A stretch of 64,000 nucleotides of DNA, from NCBI GenBank assembly GCA_002427745.1, contig DIYF01000127.1, positions 1 through 64,000 of the forward strand. Reading direction: 5' to 3'. The position numbers and the translations under genes are program-made. The notes under the pieces are model-generated. The model did not search any database and had not been told where the DNA came from. It was given only the letters and a program-made list of their open reading frames with translations. The stretch's first letter is position 1, and each line of letters begins with the position of its first letter. This document shows positions 8,276 to 19,800 of this stretch, one piece after another. The stretch is from Roseivirga sp. UBA6061. GTDB taxonomy: Bacteria; Bacteroidota; Bacteroidia; Cytophagales; Cyclobacteriaceae.

Positions 8276-9154
8276 TTACCTCAGGTCATCAAATATCTCT
8301 GTACTCACCCAGTAAATATCTCCGTTGCTGGTATAGAAAAGGTATTTACCATCATAGGTGACAAAAGGACAAAGCTCATGGCCTTGTGTATTCACGGCTT
8401 TGCCCATATTTTTTGCCGGAGTCCATTGGCCGTTTTTCTTAAAGCTGATATACAGATCGCCTCTGCCAAGACCACTGCTGCGGCTGCTGGCAAAAATGAT
8501 ATAAGATTCGTCCGGAGCGATAAACACATCCGCCTCGTAGTCCGGAGTGTTAATAGCGGCACTTTCTTTCACAGCCTTCTGAAATTCCCCGTCTTTCATT
8601 TCAGATGAGTAGATGTCGTGATTTCCGCCATAGTGATTAGTGGAGAAGTACATGGTGCCATCAGCGGTAAAGGAAATGTAGTACTCGTTGCCTTTGGTAT
8701 TGATCTCGGGTCCGGCATTTATGGGTTTTGACCAGTCTTTCCCGCGCCTTTCCGAATACCAGATATCATAATCAGTGCGGTTGTGGTTTTCTTCTTCCCG
8801 GTACTTGCTGATATAGTAGAGTCGGCTACCATCCGGAGAGAGGAAGGGGTCGTTAAACCCGGCATATTCATCCTCAATCACTACTTTGGGTTTCGACCAG
8901 GAGCCCTTTTCATATCGCATGCCCCAGATACTCTCTTTGCCGTTTTTTATCACGGCATAGTAGAACTCTTTGCCATCAGGTGAGAATACAGAGCCGTATT
9001 CAAAGCGTCCGGCTACAGATACCAAACCCTCAGCGAAAACCTGTGATTTCAGCCCCGGCAGCTTTGTGTCTATATAGCCATTGCTTTGAGCTCTGGCAAG
9101 CTGACAAAGTGGGCTGATGAGGAGAATCAGGATGAGAGGAAGGAGCTTTTTCAT
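8276..9154 (-). CDS. PD40/TolB-like beta-propeller periplasmic protein
   Basis: After a signal peptide ending LARAQ, this 292-residue protein carries repeated PD40 blades: FSPDGKEFYYA, LSPDGSRLYYIS, FTADGTMYFST, IAPDESYIIFASSR and VTYDGKYLFYTSNGDIYWV. These are typical WD40-like TolB repeats. Similar proteins in Bacteroidota act as binding domains, often in OmpA-PD40 lipoproteins, but here the OmpA part is absent. It starts 15 bases after the DUF885 lipoprotein gene and runs on to the EF-hand membrane protein gene, so the three likely form one operon. Confidence 0.85.
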   Translation of the reverse strand: MKKLLPLILILLISPLCQLARAQSNGYIDTKLPGLKSQVFAEGLVSVAGRFEYGSVFSPDGKEFYYAVIKNGKESIWGMRYEKGSWSKPKVVIEDEYAGFNDPFLSPDGSRLYYISKYREEENHNRTDYDIWYSERRGKDWSKPINAGPEINTKGNEYYISFTADGTMYFSTNHYGGNHDIYSSEMKDGEFQKAVKESAAINTPDYEADVFIAPDESYIIFASSRSSGLGRGDLYISFKKNGQWTPAKNMGKAVNTQGHELCPFVTYDGKYLFYTSNGDIYWVSTEIFDDLR

Positions 9155-9169
9155 GGCTGAGTGTAAAAC

Positions 9170-10483
9170 TTACTTCAACGTACTCGCAGTATGAGGGTTA
9201 CTGAGTAACTCTTTGAACGCAGCCCATCTTTTGGCTGGTTGATCTGCCGTACCACCCTGATTTTCAATGTAGTCAGCTACCAGGTCTTTGCCCAGATTAT
9301 AGTTGATTACATAGCTGCGATACTGGTCTATAAACCGGGTGCGTTGCAATGCCCTGTCCGGCTCATATAACAGGTACTTCTCAAGCCATCTGGCGGCTTC
9401 TTCTCTGCTGATTTCCCCATTCAGATATTTTCGGGCGGCTTCATTCCCGGCATAGTTGAGCTTAGCCCTCAGTGCCTGAATTTCATAATAACCATCCGCC
9501 TTAGCCGGATCAATACCCGCGATAGGAAAAAGCACATCCTTCTCATAGGCCACACGTGTTGCTCCCGGAAAGGCTACATCGATACCATAGTTGGCACTGC
9601 CCTCAGCTATTAATGACTGGGGAGAAAAGAGGGGATAGACAGAGAATTCCACCCAACCTCTGCCATCAACCAGGTTCTGCTCAAGCAGTGCATTAAATAC
9701 ATGGTGTCCGGGATATCCCTCATGACAGGCCAGGTCTATGGCACGGTCTATAAAAATGGGGAAGTCTGTGTTCAGCTGGATAAGACTTTGGCTCTTGCCC
9801 TGATAATAGTTGTAGCCAGACCAGGATTTGTCATTGACATATTCCAGTACGAAGTTCTCGTTTTCAGGTAGCTGAAACTCCGCATCGGTTCGCTTGCGAG
9901 CCTCGGTAATGGCTGTTTGAAATACATCGTTCAGCTTTTCTTTGGGAATAATAAAGTCGCTGGCGTAGGTGGTATATCGGTCGGAAACGCTGCCTGTTCC
10001 CGGCAAGACTTTATCCAGCCCTGCCAGCAAAGAGTCAAAGTAATCTTGGGAATGAGTAGGAGGTTCGGCATCATAAAGTAGCTTCGCCTCCTCATCAAAA
10101 CTATATTTTTCACCTCCCATCATGCTGATTTTGGTACGTACTGCTATCAGCTGTTTTTTCAGCATATTCAGACGAGCCCTTTCCAACCCTTCAAAAGCAG
10201 AGGCATCTATGGCATCCAGTTGGCTGCTTAAATCATCGGCACGGACCAGGTAGTCACCGGCAGGAAAGAGGGCGCCTTCTTCTAAAACTGAAGCAGGTTT
10301 CAGGTCTTCCGGTCCGTAGTAGGCATCCACAAAGTCGCTGTCATGCTGACCTACTTCCAGTACCAGTTTTACGTAGTCTCTGGCGATTTTATCTATATCA
10401 GGCCTCCCGGTTTTCTCTTCCGGACTACAGGAGAGTATCATCATACAAAGCGTTACAAGAATGGCGAAGTGGCGCATAAGCAT
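9170..10483 (-). CDS. DUF885 family lipoprotein, probable metallopeptidase fold
   Basis: The 437-residue protein starts with a lipoprotein signal (lipobox MILSC) and belongs to the DUF885 family. The motif HEGYPGHH at residues 254-261 is the family hallmark and resembles a gluzincin-type zinc site (HExxH-like with an extra HH). Family members are annotated as putative peptidases; activity here is inferred. Two start codons, at 10483 and 10477, lie in frame and both keep the lipobox. It is the first gene of a minus-strand operon with the PD40 protein (gap 15 bases). Confidence 0.85.
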   Translation of the reverse strand: MLMRHFAILVTLCMMILSCSPEEKTGRPDIDKIARDYVKLVLEVGQHDSDFVDAYYGPEDLKPASVLEEGALFPAGDYLVRADDLSSQLDAIDASAFEGLERARLNMLKKQLIAVRTKISMMGGEKYSFDEEAKLLYDAEPPTHSQDYFDSLLAGLDKVLPGTGSVSDRYTTYASDFIIPKEKLNDVFQTAITEARKRTDAEFQLPENENFVLEYVNDKSWSGYNYYQGKSQSLIQLNTDFPIFIDRAIDLACHEGYPGHHVFNALLEQNLVDGRGWVEFSVYPLFSPQSLIAEGSANYGIDVAFPGATRVAYEKDVLFPIAGIDPAKADGYYEIQALRAKLNYAGNEAARKYLNGEISREEAARWLEKYLLYEPDRALQRTRFIDQYRSYVINYNLGKDLVADYIENQGGTADQPAKRWAAFKELLSNPHTASTLK

Positions 10484-10869
10484 TGGGTTTTACTGGAATT
10501 GGTTTGTCACGAAGATACCGGTAATCGCATTAACACAACAAACCGGCAACCGCAAAAGGAATTTGTGGTCATTGGCGGATTCAAATTCCCGCGAATAAAA
10601 AACACTGTCCTCTACATAATAGTTATCGGGTAAAATGCTGATATTTATAAGGTTAGTGTCGTTAAACGAAAACCCATCCTGAGTCAAAGGTTTTATAGTG
10701 TGTGTGCCTTTGTTATTCTGAATTGTGTTAAAGAATTATATCGGGAAATAAAGTGGTTGTTGTGCTCACCTAAGGGAGGTTGTCGTCACTAACAAGCGAG
10801 CTTGTTAATCAGACTGATGTATCTCAAATCTGAGGTTTGTTGAGCAGCTCCAATCAAAATAGAGTGTAT
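10484..10869. other. Divergent intergenic region before the giant gene
   Basis: This 386-base stretch separates the minus-strand DUF885 gene from the giant + strand gene and must hold both promoters. A minus-strand open frame at 10490-10687 codes for no recognisable protein and is rejected. The sequence TGCCTTTG at 10706-10713 differs by one base from the -7 consensus TAnnTTTG. A palindrome at 10791-10806 lies near the giant gene. Nothing else is supported. Confidence 0.4.
10791..10806. promoter_or_regulatory. Palindrome upstream of the giant surface-protein gene
   Basis: AACAAGC and GCTTGTT are perfectly complementary around GA, giving an operator-sized palindrome 63 bases before the ATG at 10870. 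It may be a repressor or activator site; no cognate regulator is adjacent. Confidence 0.35.
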
Positions 10870-13800
10870 ATGCCATCCGTTTCACCAACCGAAATCTTAC
10901 GGGCTCCGGCCGGACGCCTGAAATTTATTGTAGGTCTGCTTTTAGTTCCATTTTCGCTGTTTTGTCAGTCAAATCAGGTCGCTTCTTCCTATCCGGATAT
11001 ACCTGTTTATACAACAGAATCTGATATCAGTATCTTTCTAAGGGGAAAAGCAGGTCAGGACGAAATAGTGAAGCCGGTCTCCGGATTGCCCGGTTGGATG
11101 AAGCCCGGAGGTCCTGAAAACCATATGGATAATCCGGCTATAGTGAGTGAATCAGAGGATGAAATACCTGTAAACCTCAACCGCACAATTTATCACGCAC
11201 CGTCTTTTGCATCTGATCCGGTTACCTTGTTAAGTGAAGAGCAACTGTATATATATAACATCCGCATCACATCGCCTGATGGCAGTGCCTATAATGTTAC
11301 CGGTAATTTCCCGTCATGGTTATCTCTTAATGCAGATCAGGGCCAGGAGGTTACTACTATTGCGGGTTCTTACCAGAGTACCTTCACTGACGGAACCGGA
11401 ACTGAGGCTTCCTTTTCAAATCCATATGGAATTGATGTAGACAACGGTGGCAATGTCTATATAGCCGACTATAACTACAACCGGATCAGAAAAATATCGC
11501 CTTCAGGAGAAGTGACCACTCTGGCAGGATCGGGACTGCCGACTTATCAGGATGGCCTTCAGGCGCTGGCAGCGTTTAACAAGCCTTCCGATTTGGTAGT
11601 TGATGCCTCCGGAACGGTGTTCGTCAGCGACCAGGACAACTATGCCATTCGCAAAGTAACAGCTTCAGGTCAGGTAAGTACTCTGGCAGGCGGTAATGGT
11701 AGCGGAACTGTAGACGGAGCCGGGACTATCGCCAGGTTTGGAGAAATCAAGAGCCTGGATATAGACGATGAAGGAAACCTTTATGTGGCCGACAGGGGCA
11801 ACCGAAGTATAAGAAAGATCTCACCAGAGGGCCTGGTAAGTACGTTTGCGGGTTCCGGAGCGTTAGGTAGTGCTGATGGCACGGGAACGAACGCCAGCTT
11901 CGGAAACCTGGAAGGCATTGTGCTGGACAATGACGATAACCTGTATGTAACAGACGGTTATGCCCGGAATGTTCGTAAGATCACATCAGCAGGAGTGGTA
12001 ACCACACTGGCAGGTTCCGGTAGCCGTGTAACAGTGGACGGTACGGGAACAGAAGCCTCCTTTTTTAACCTCAATGGAATTGATGTAGACGATGAAGGAA
12101 ACGTTTATGTAGCTGAATACAGCAGAGGTACCATTCGAAAAATCACTCCTGAGGGTGTGGTTACCAGTGTGGTAGGAGGCGACTCCGGAGTAGATGCCGT
12201 TTATTCTGCCTTAGGGATTGTCTGGGAGCCGGGAGGGACCATTTACGCTACTGATGCCATAGGCAACCATGTCTATAAGGTTCGCCCTGACAATGTGATA
12301 GAACTGATAGCCGGAGGCGCAAGCGGTACCTTAAGGAACGGGGCCCTGCGTGAGGCAACGCTTGATAGCCCTCACGACCTCGTGATTGACGAGCTATCAG
12401 GAAACATCTTCTTTACCGAGCGCGGGAATCACGTTATCCGAAAAATCTCACCTGATGGTCAGGTAAGCACTTTTGCCGGTTCTGGTACAATGGGCTTTGC
12501 CGATGGCTCTCCGGAAGAGGCCTCTTTTAATTTCCCTGCAGGAATTGTGATCAATAGTGCAGGCTATCTTTTTGTGGCAGACATAGTCAACAACAGAATC
12601 CGGATGATAAACCCTAATGGCAATGTATCAACTTTTGCAGGGTCAGGAGAAGCTGCTTATGCTGACGGCACCGGAGAAGGAGCGTCCTTTAACGGGCCCA
12701 GGGGACTTGAGATGGATGCAGATGGAAATCTCTATGTTTCTGATATGTTCAATGCCAGAATCAGAAAGGTCACCCCAGACGGAGTAGTTACAACCCTTGC
12801 AGGTTCCGGTGTCTGGAATTTTCAGGATGGGACGGGTACGGAAGCGGCTTTTGTACAGCCCATGGGCTTATCGATGGGGCCTGATGGAGACCTCTATGTG
12901 GCCGATCAGGGAAATAACAGAATCCGGAAGATTACTTCAGGTGGCGTTGTCACAACCGTAGCGGGCTCCGGCTCCTTCGGCTCTGAGGATGGTGCTGCCG
13001 GCAGTGCTTCTTTTGCCAATCCTGAAAATGTACTGGCAGATGACCAGGGGAATATCTACGTAGCAGAGAGAAGCCGCATCAGGTTGATAACTCCGGATGG
13101 AACAGTCTCTACTTTTGCAGGCTCCGGTAATGCAGGAGCTACTGACGGAACAGGAACCAGTGCTACCCTGGGAGGACCATTCGGTATGGTATTTAATGCG
13201 GAAGAAGACATTTTGGTGGCAGATGAAGGAAGCCACCTGATCAGAAAAGTGAGTGTGGCAGGTGTGTCACTTACCGGAGAACCAACAGGGCAGGCAGGAA
13301 CGCATGAGGTAAGTCTGACGGTGACAGATGGAAACGGAGGTTCATCAGATCAGAACTTTACGGTGACGGTAACAGATAATCAGGCGCCTGAATTCACCTC
13401 GACTCCCGGTACCGGGGTAGAACCGAACGCTTCTTACAAATACAAAGTGGAAGTTGAAGATGCCAATGGTGATGCCGTAACAATTTCAGCCCCTGTTTTA
13501 CCAGACTGGCTTTCACTGACCTCTCAAATGGTGATTACTACCATAGCAGGGGGCAATGGCGAGGTTTTTCGGGAAGGTACCGGCACTGAAGCAGGTTTCA
13601 GAGACCCGAGAGACCTTGTAGTGGACAGGGCGGGTAATGCCTATATAGCTGACAGCAGGGCCCATGTAATCAGAAAAGTAGATAAAGAAGGAGTGGTCAC
13701 CACTTTTGCCGGGGAGCCGTTTGATCCCGGAATTACGGAAGGTACAGGAACCGCTGCGCGACTGGCCGGGCCTATTGGTCTGGCAATTGATGCTGAAGAT

Positions 13801-16800
13801 AATCTCTATGTGGCCAGCAGTGGTTATTGGGCTTCTTCCTCATCCAGAATCTATAAGGCCGTACAGAAAATATCTCCCGATGGTGAAGTTTCTCTCATTG
13901 CAGGTGGTTACAAAGAACGTTACGAAGATGGTTCCGGTACAGATGCCGCATTTACCTATCCCAATGCACTCACCATGGATGATTTCGGTAACCTCTATAT
14001 GGTAGATAACCTCAGAATCCGAAAAATTACGCAGGATGGTCTAGTAACCACCCTGGCGGGCAATGGCAGTACAGATGGCGTCAATGGTACCGGTACACTG
14101 GCCAGTTTTGAAACCTATCCAGAGGATATTGTTACTGATAAAGCCGGGAATGTATATGTATCTGATGGAGACCTGATCAGGAAAATTACCCCAGAAGGTG
14201 TTATGACCACCTATGCTGGTTTTGATGGAAGTGGCTATGTGGATGGAGCACTGGCTGATGCCAGGTTCAACAGAATCGGCTCATTGAGCAGGGATAATGA
14301 GGATAATATTTATGTGGGAGATGACGGGAACTATCGCATTCGTAAGATCGATACGAACGGTATGGTCTCTACCATTGCCGGTCAGGGTACTTTTGGTCAG
14401 ACTGACGGACCGGTAGATGAGGCATATTTAAACCCACCTTCTGGTCTGTTTGCCAAAAACAGGAATGCAATTTTCATGATTGATCACGTAAAAGAGAGCT
14501 ACAGAAAAATAGTACTCGACCATTGCCTGGAAGGAGCCCCCGGGCAGGATTTTGGGGATCATAACGTGACACTCAGAGCAGAAGACGGGAATGGCGGCAC
14601 AGCGATGCAAAGCTTTATAGTGACGGCTTTTGATGAAACCCCCAGGGTGATAAACGTGAGCTCTGATTTTTCCAACGGCACCTATGGCTATAACAACCTG
14701 ATGCGGGTTTACATCGAGTTTGATGAAATCGTGTTGGTAACCGGAACACCACAACTGGCTTTAGAGACCGGTGAAGTAGACGGTACCATGGACTATGAAT
14801 CTGGCAGTGGCAGTAAGGTGCTTACTTTTCGCTACGTAGTAGAAGGAGGAGATTTCACAACTGATCTGGCATATAAAAGTGTCAATGCGCTTTCTGCAGG
14901 AGAGAGTATCAAGGGAGAGAATGGCAAGGATGCCATACTGACTTTGCCGTCTCCCGGAAGCGAGGGGTCCCTGTCCGGGAATAAAGACATCAGTCTGAAT
15001 GCTATTCCTAACGTCACTGCGGTGTTGACGCAAACAGAAGTTACGGAAGGGAAAGATGAGAATATTAGCTACAGAATCAATTTTTCTCATGTATCAAAAT
15101 CTACGGTTACCCTTGAGATTGAAGTGTCAGGCTCTGCTACCAGAGGTCAGGATTATGCTTCATTTTTTATTGATCTGGGAACGGAGGTTTTTCCTCCCAA
15201 CTATGGAGGAGGGACTTATGGGCTACAAATTTCTGATGACAATCTCAGAGAAGGCGATGAAAACATAATCATTGAGGTTAGATCGATTACAAACGCGGTA
15301 TTGACTTCTCCGGCTCAGGCCGTTCTCAATATCATTGACGATGAAGTTTTTGTATTTACCTCCTCATCTGAAGTGTATTTCGAAGAGAGAGGCTCGGGAG
15401 TTGTATACCAGGCTGAGGTAACCGATGCCAATGCCGACCGGGTTCAGTTTAGCCTGGGAGATGCTGGTGATGAAGCTCAGTTTGCTATTGATCAGTCTAC
15501 AGGAGAAGTTACCTTTAAGACAGCTCCTGATTTTGATAGTCCTACAGATCTGGACCAGAATAATCAATATGATATTCAAATAAAGGCCGGAGACGGTACC
15601 TACGAGGATACCTGGTCTGTATCTGTCTTTGTTACCAAAATTCTGGATAGTGATATCATGATTACCACCAGGCCTGAATTGGAGGTGACTCATGGTGAAG
15701 ACTACGCATACCATGTCCGCGCGATTGATGCGAATGGCGGCACTATTCAATATGAAGCTGACCTGCCTTCCTGGCTCAGTCTGGGCGTTCCTCAGGCCGG
15801 AGAAAGCAGTATCATTGCCGGATCTGCCAGAAGTACTTTTGCTGATGGTACAGGCACGGAAAGCTCCTTTTTTGGTCCAACTGGTGTGGACGTGGACGCT
15901 GCCGGCAATATTTACGTTGCCGATAGCTTTTTTAATCGTATCAGAAAGATAACTCCCCAGGGAGTGGTAACCACCATTGCCGGTACAGGTCTGACGGGGT
16001 TTACCCAGGGACCGGGAACAGAAGCGAAACTATTTTCTCCTACAGATTTGGTGTTGGACGATGCCGGGAATATATACTTCGTTGAGAGTCTGAACCGATC
16101 GATTAGAAAAATATCTCCTTCAGGAGTTATCTCGGTTGTGGCAGGGCCTCTGGTAAGAGAAGAGGGATACACTGACGGCACAGGTACTGAAGTACGGTTC
16201 GGTCTGATTTCGGCAATTGATATTGACGCGCAAGGTAATCTGTATGCGGCAGACAGAGGAAACAGGCGTATCCGAAAAATCACCCCTGAGGGAGTGGTGA
16301 GTACACTGGCTGGTTCAGGTAATTTTACCCATGAGGATGGTACCGGTACCTTAGCCAGTTTTATGAATTTCTCGGGGCTCACCGTGGGGGCAGACGGAAA
16401 TATATATACCACAGACTTTTTCAGACAGGCAATTCGAAAAACAACGCAGGAAGGCGTGGTGACGACATTTGTAGGATCGGGAGACAGGGAAACCGTAGAC
16501 GGTACGGGAACTTCTGCTTCATTTGCCAATATTGGTCATATTGATAGTGATGCATCGGGCAATCTGTATGTCACAGACAAGACCGACCAGCTGGTTAGAA
16601 AAGTCACTCCTGAAGGTGTGGTTACCACGATCATGGGGGGAAGTTCACCGGTCAATGTAAACGTTTTAGGTGAGTATGCTTTAAATGGAATTGCCATTGA
16701 CTCATTCGGAAATATTATCACGTCTGATAACATCAACAACCGGATTTATAAACTGAATACTTCAAATATGGCGTCCGTTGTGGCGGGTGGTCAGAAAATC

Positions 16801-19800
16801 AGCCATAAAGATGGACCAGCCCTTGAAGCTACCTTTAACTTTATATATGACGTGGTGACGGATAGCAAAGGCAATATGTACGTGGCTGATGGAGTAAATC
16901 ATGTAATCAGAAAAATCTCGAAAGATGGGGTGGTCAGTACATTTGCAGGCTCAGGTGAGGCTGGCAATGCCGATGGTACAGGCACACAGGCCAACTTTAA
17001 CGGGCCCAGAGGAATTGCACTCTTTGATGATAGTATCCTGTATGTGGCTGATACCGAGAATAACAGCATCAGAAGAATTGATATTGATGGAGTCGTAACT
17101 ACCCTGGCAGGCTCCGGGCTGGCTGAGTTTTCTGACGGCACCGGAACGAATGCCTCTTTTAATTTCCCGATCGAAATAGAAACGGGTGCTGAAGGCCTCA
17201 TTTATGTGGCAGATTATCGAAATCACAGAATCCGAAAGATTACGCCTGAAGGGGTGGTGACAACACTGGCTGGTTCCGGCAATCGGGAATTTGCAGATGG
17301 CACAGGTTCACTGGCCAGTTTTAACTATCCGTTCGATATCGCCATAGATGCTGACAATAATGTATTTGTGGGAGATGATCTTAATAAGAGAGTTCGCAAA
17401 GTTACGCCAGAGGGGGTGGTGACTACTTTTGCCGGTAATGATACTCGTGATCAGGAAGACGGAAGTGGTACAGAGGCTTCTTTCAGAAGTCCCCGACACC
17501 TGGTCTTTGATAAAGCCGGCAACCTTTACGTAACTGACAATGGTATTCTCCGAGGTATTACTCCCAATGGTGAAGTTTCCAGTTTTGCCAGGATGATTGA
17601 AGTGGAAGGAGAAGAAGAGTCGACTCTTTTTGACGGTGGCCTGGGTAACCTTGCTGTTGATCATAACGGGGATTTAATTATCGCGGAGCTTGGTAATTTC
17701 CGGATCAGACGGATAAGCCCGTCAGGAGTAGTCATTTCCGGTAAGGCTGATGGAACTGTCGGTGAGCATGAAGTCAGTATTGATGTCGCCAATGATTTTG
17801 GAGGTACAGATCAGCAGATATTTACTATCACTGTGGTTGATAAGACGGCTCCTATGTTTACTTCAGCCGAATCAGTTGATTATGCTGAGAACAGGACTGA
17901 CGTGGCATATACCGCCACGGCTACGGATAATGATGTGAATGCTGTCATAACGTACAGCCTGGGTACAGGTAACGATGAATCACTTTTTAACATAGATGGC
18001 ACCACCGGGGAGCTGAGTTTTATTGTACCCCCAGACTTTGAAATCCCGACAGATGCAGATACTGATAATAACTATGTTATCCAACTTATGGCCAGTGATG
18101 GCCTGAACGAAGTCGGCCAGTTGGTGACTATCTCTGTAACGGATGTCCTGGAAGATATCACACCACCGAATAAACCCTTGATCACAGGAATAAGCGATGA
18201 TACCGGTATCAGCGACAGTGACGGAATCACCAATGACCGGCACATCGAAATCAGTGGTAAGGCAGAACCCCTGGCGACAGTGGAAGTTTCTACTCAGTAT
18301 GGTCCCTTGAGGAGCGTACAGGCTGATGCGCAGGGAGACTGGTTGTTGGATATCACGGATATTACCCTGGTGGAGATAAAGGTTAATTTGACTGCAGAAG
18401 CGGTTGATCAGGCTGGTAACCGTAGTCAGAAGAGCGATGCTTTCGCATTGACTCCCGACTTTACTGCCCCCGCCAGACCGGTGATCACCGGTATTAGTGA
18501 AGATACCGGCAAGAGCGATAGTGACGGCATCACCAATGACAAGCATATCACCGTTAAGGGAACCGCTGAACCACTGTCTATGGTGGAAGTGTCTACTCAG
18601 TTCGGTCCTTTGAGAAATGCCGAAACCGATGTCAACGGAGAATGGGTACTCGACATCACCGATATTACCCTGGTAGAGCTGGTAGTTGACCTGACTGCGA
18701 AAGCGGTTGACCTGGCGGGTAACCGCAGTGCTGCCAGTGATTCCTTTGAACTGACTCCTGATTTTACTGCCCCGGCCAAACCGGTGATTACGGGTATTAC
18801 TGAAGACACAGGCAGGAGTGATATCGATGGGGTTACGAATGATAAGCACATTATCATCAGTGGTACGGCAGAGCCGAATTCCGAGGTAGAGGTTTCCAGC
18901 CAGTACGGGACTCTGAGAAGCACCCAAACTGATGCTAATGGAGATTGGTTACTTGATATTACAGATATCACGCTGTTGGAAATACAGGTGCGTTTGACTG
19001 CCGAATCCATTGACCTGGCGGGCAATCACAGTCAAAAGAGTGATGTTTTTGTACTCACTCCTGATTTTACGGCTCCGGCCAGACCTGTCATTGTTGGTAT
19101 CAGCGATGATACAGGCGGCAGTAGCACTAATGGAGTGACCAATGATAAAAACATCACCATCAACGGAACCGCTGAACCATTATCTATGGTGGAAGTTTCT
19201 ACTCAGTATGGTCCGTTGAGGAGCGTACAGGTTGACGGGCAGGGAGACTGGCTGTTGGATATCACCGATATTACCCTGGTTGAGCTGGTAGTTAACCTGA
19301 CCGCTAGAGCAGTTGACCTGGCGGGTAACCGCAGCTTGGCCAGCGACCCATTTGTACTAACGCCTGACTTCACACCTCCGGCCAAACCGGTAATTACCGG
19401 TATCAGTGAGGATACCGGTAGTAGCAGTACTGATGGCGTAACGAACGATAAGCACATCACCATCAGCGGTACAGCGGAGCCTGACTCAAGGGTAGAGGTT
19501 TCCAGCCAGTATGGCCCTTTAAGGAGCACACAGACAGATACCGATGGAAATTGGTTACTTGATATTACGGACATTACTCTTTTTGAAATCAAGGTAAACC
19601 TGATAGCTGAAGCCATTGATCTGGCAGGCAACCGAAGTGCAGGCAGTGATGTTTTTACGCTGACTCCTGATTTTACAGCTCCCGGAGTGACGATCAGTAT
19701 TGAGTCCAGCACACCTACCGGACATACGATAATCGCCCTGTTTGATGAGGAGGTAAACGAACTCTCACTCGAAAAGATTTCGGTTACCGGTGGTATAGCC

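Noticed and set aside
10490..10687. 65-codon minus-strand open frame before the giant gene
   Set aside because: It lies in the divergent promoter region and has no recognisable feature or signal.
11350..17736. CRISPR-like regular spacing of repeated DNA
   Set aside because: The repeats are in-frame protein-coding NHL blades that diverge throughout; there are no short identical direct repeats with unique spacers and no cas genes.
17980..18927. 315-codon open frame on the minus strand inside the giant gene
   Set aside because: It lies within the Ig repeats and arises because the repeat units have the same antisense frame open; no family, no start context, and the + strand protein is plainly real.
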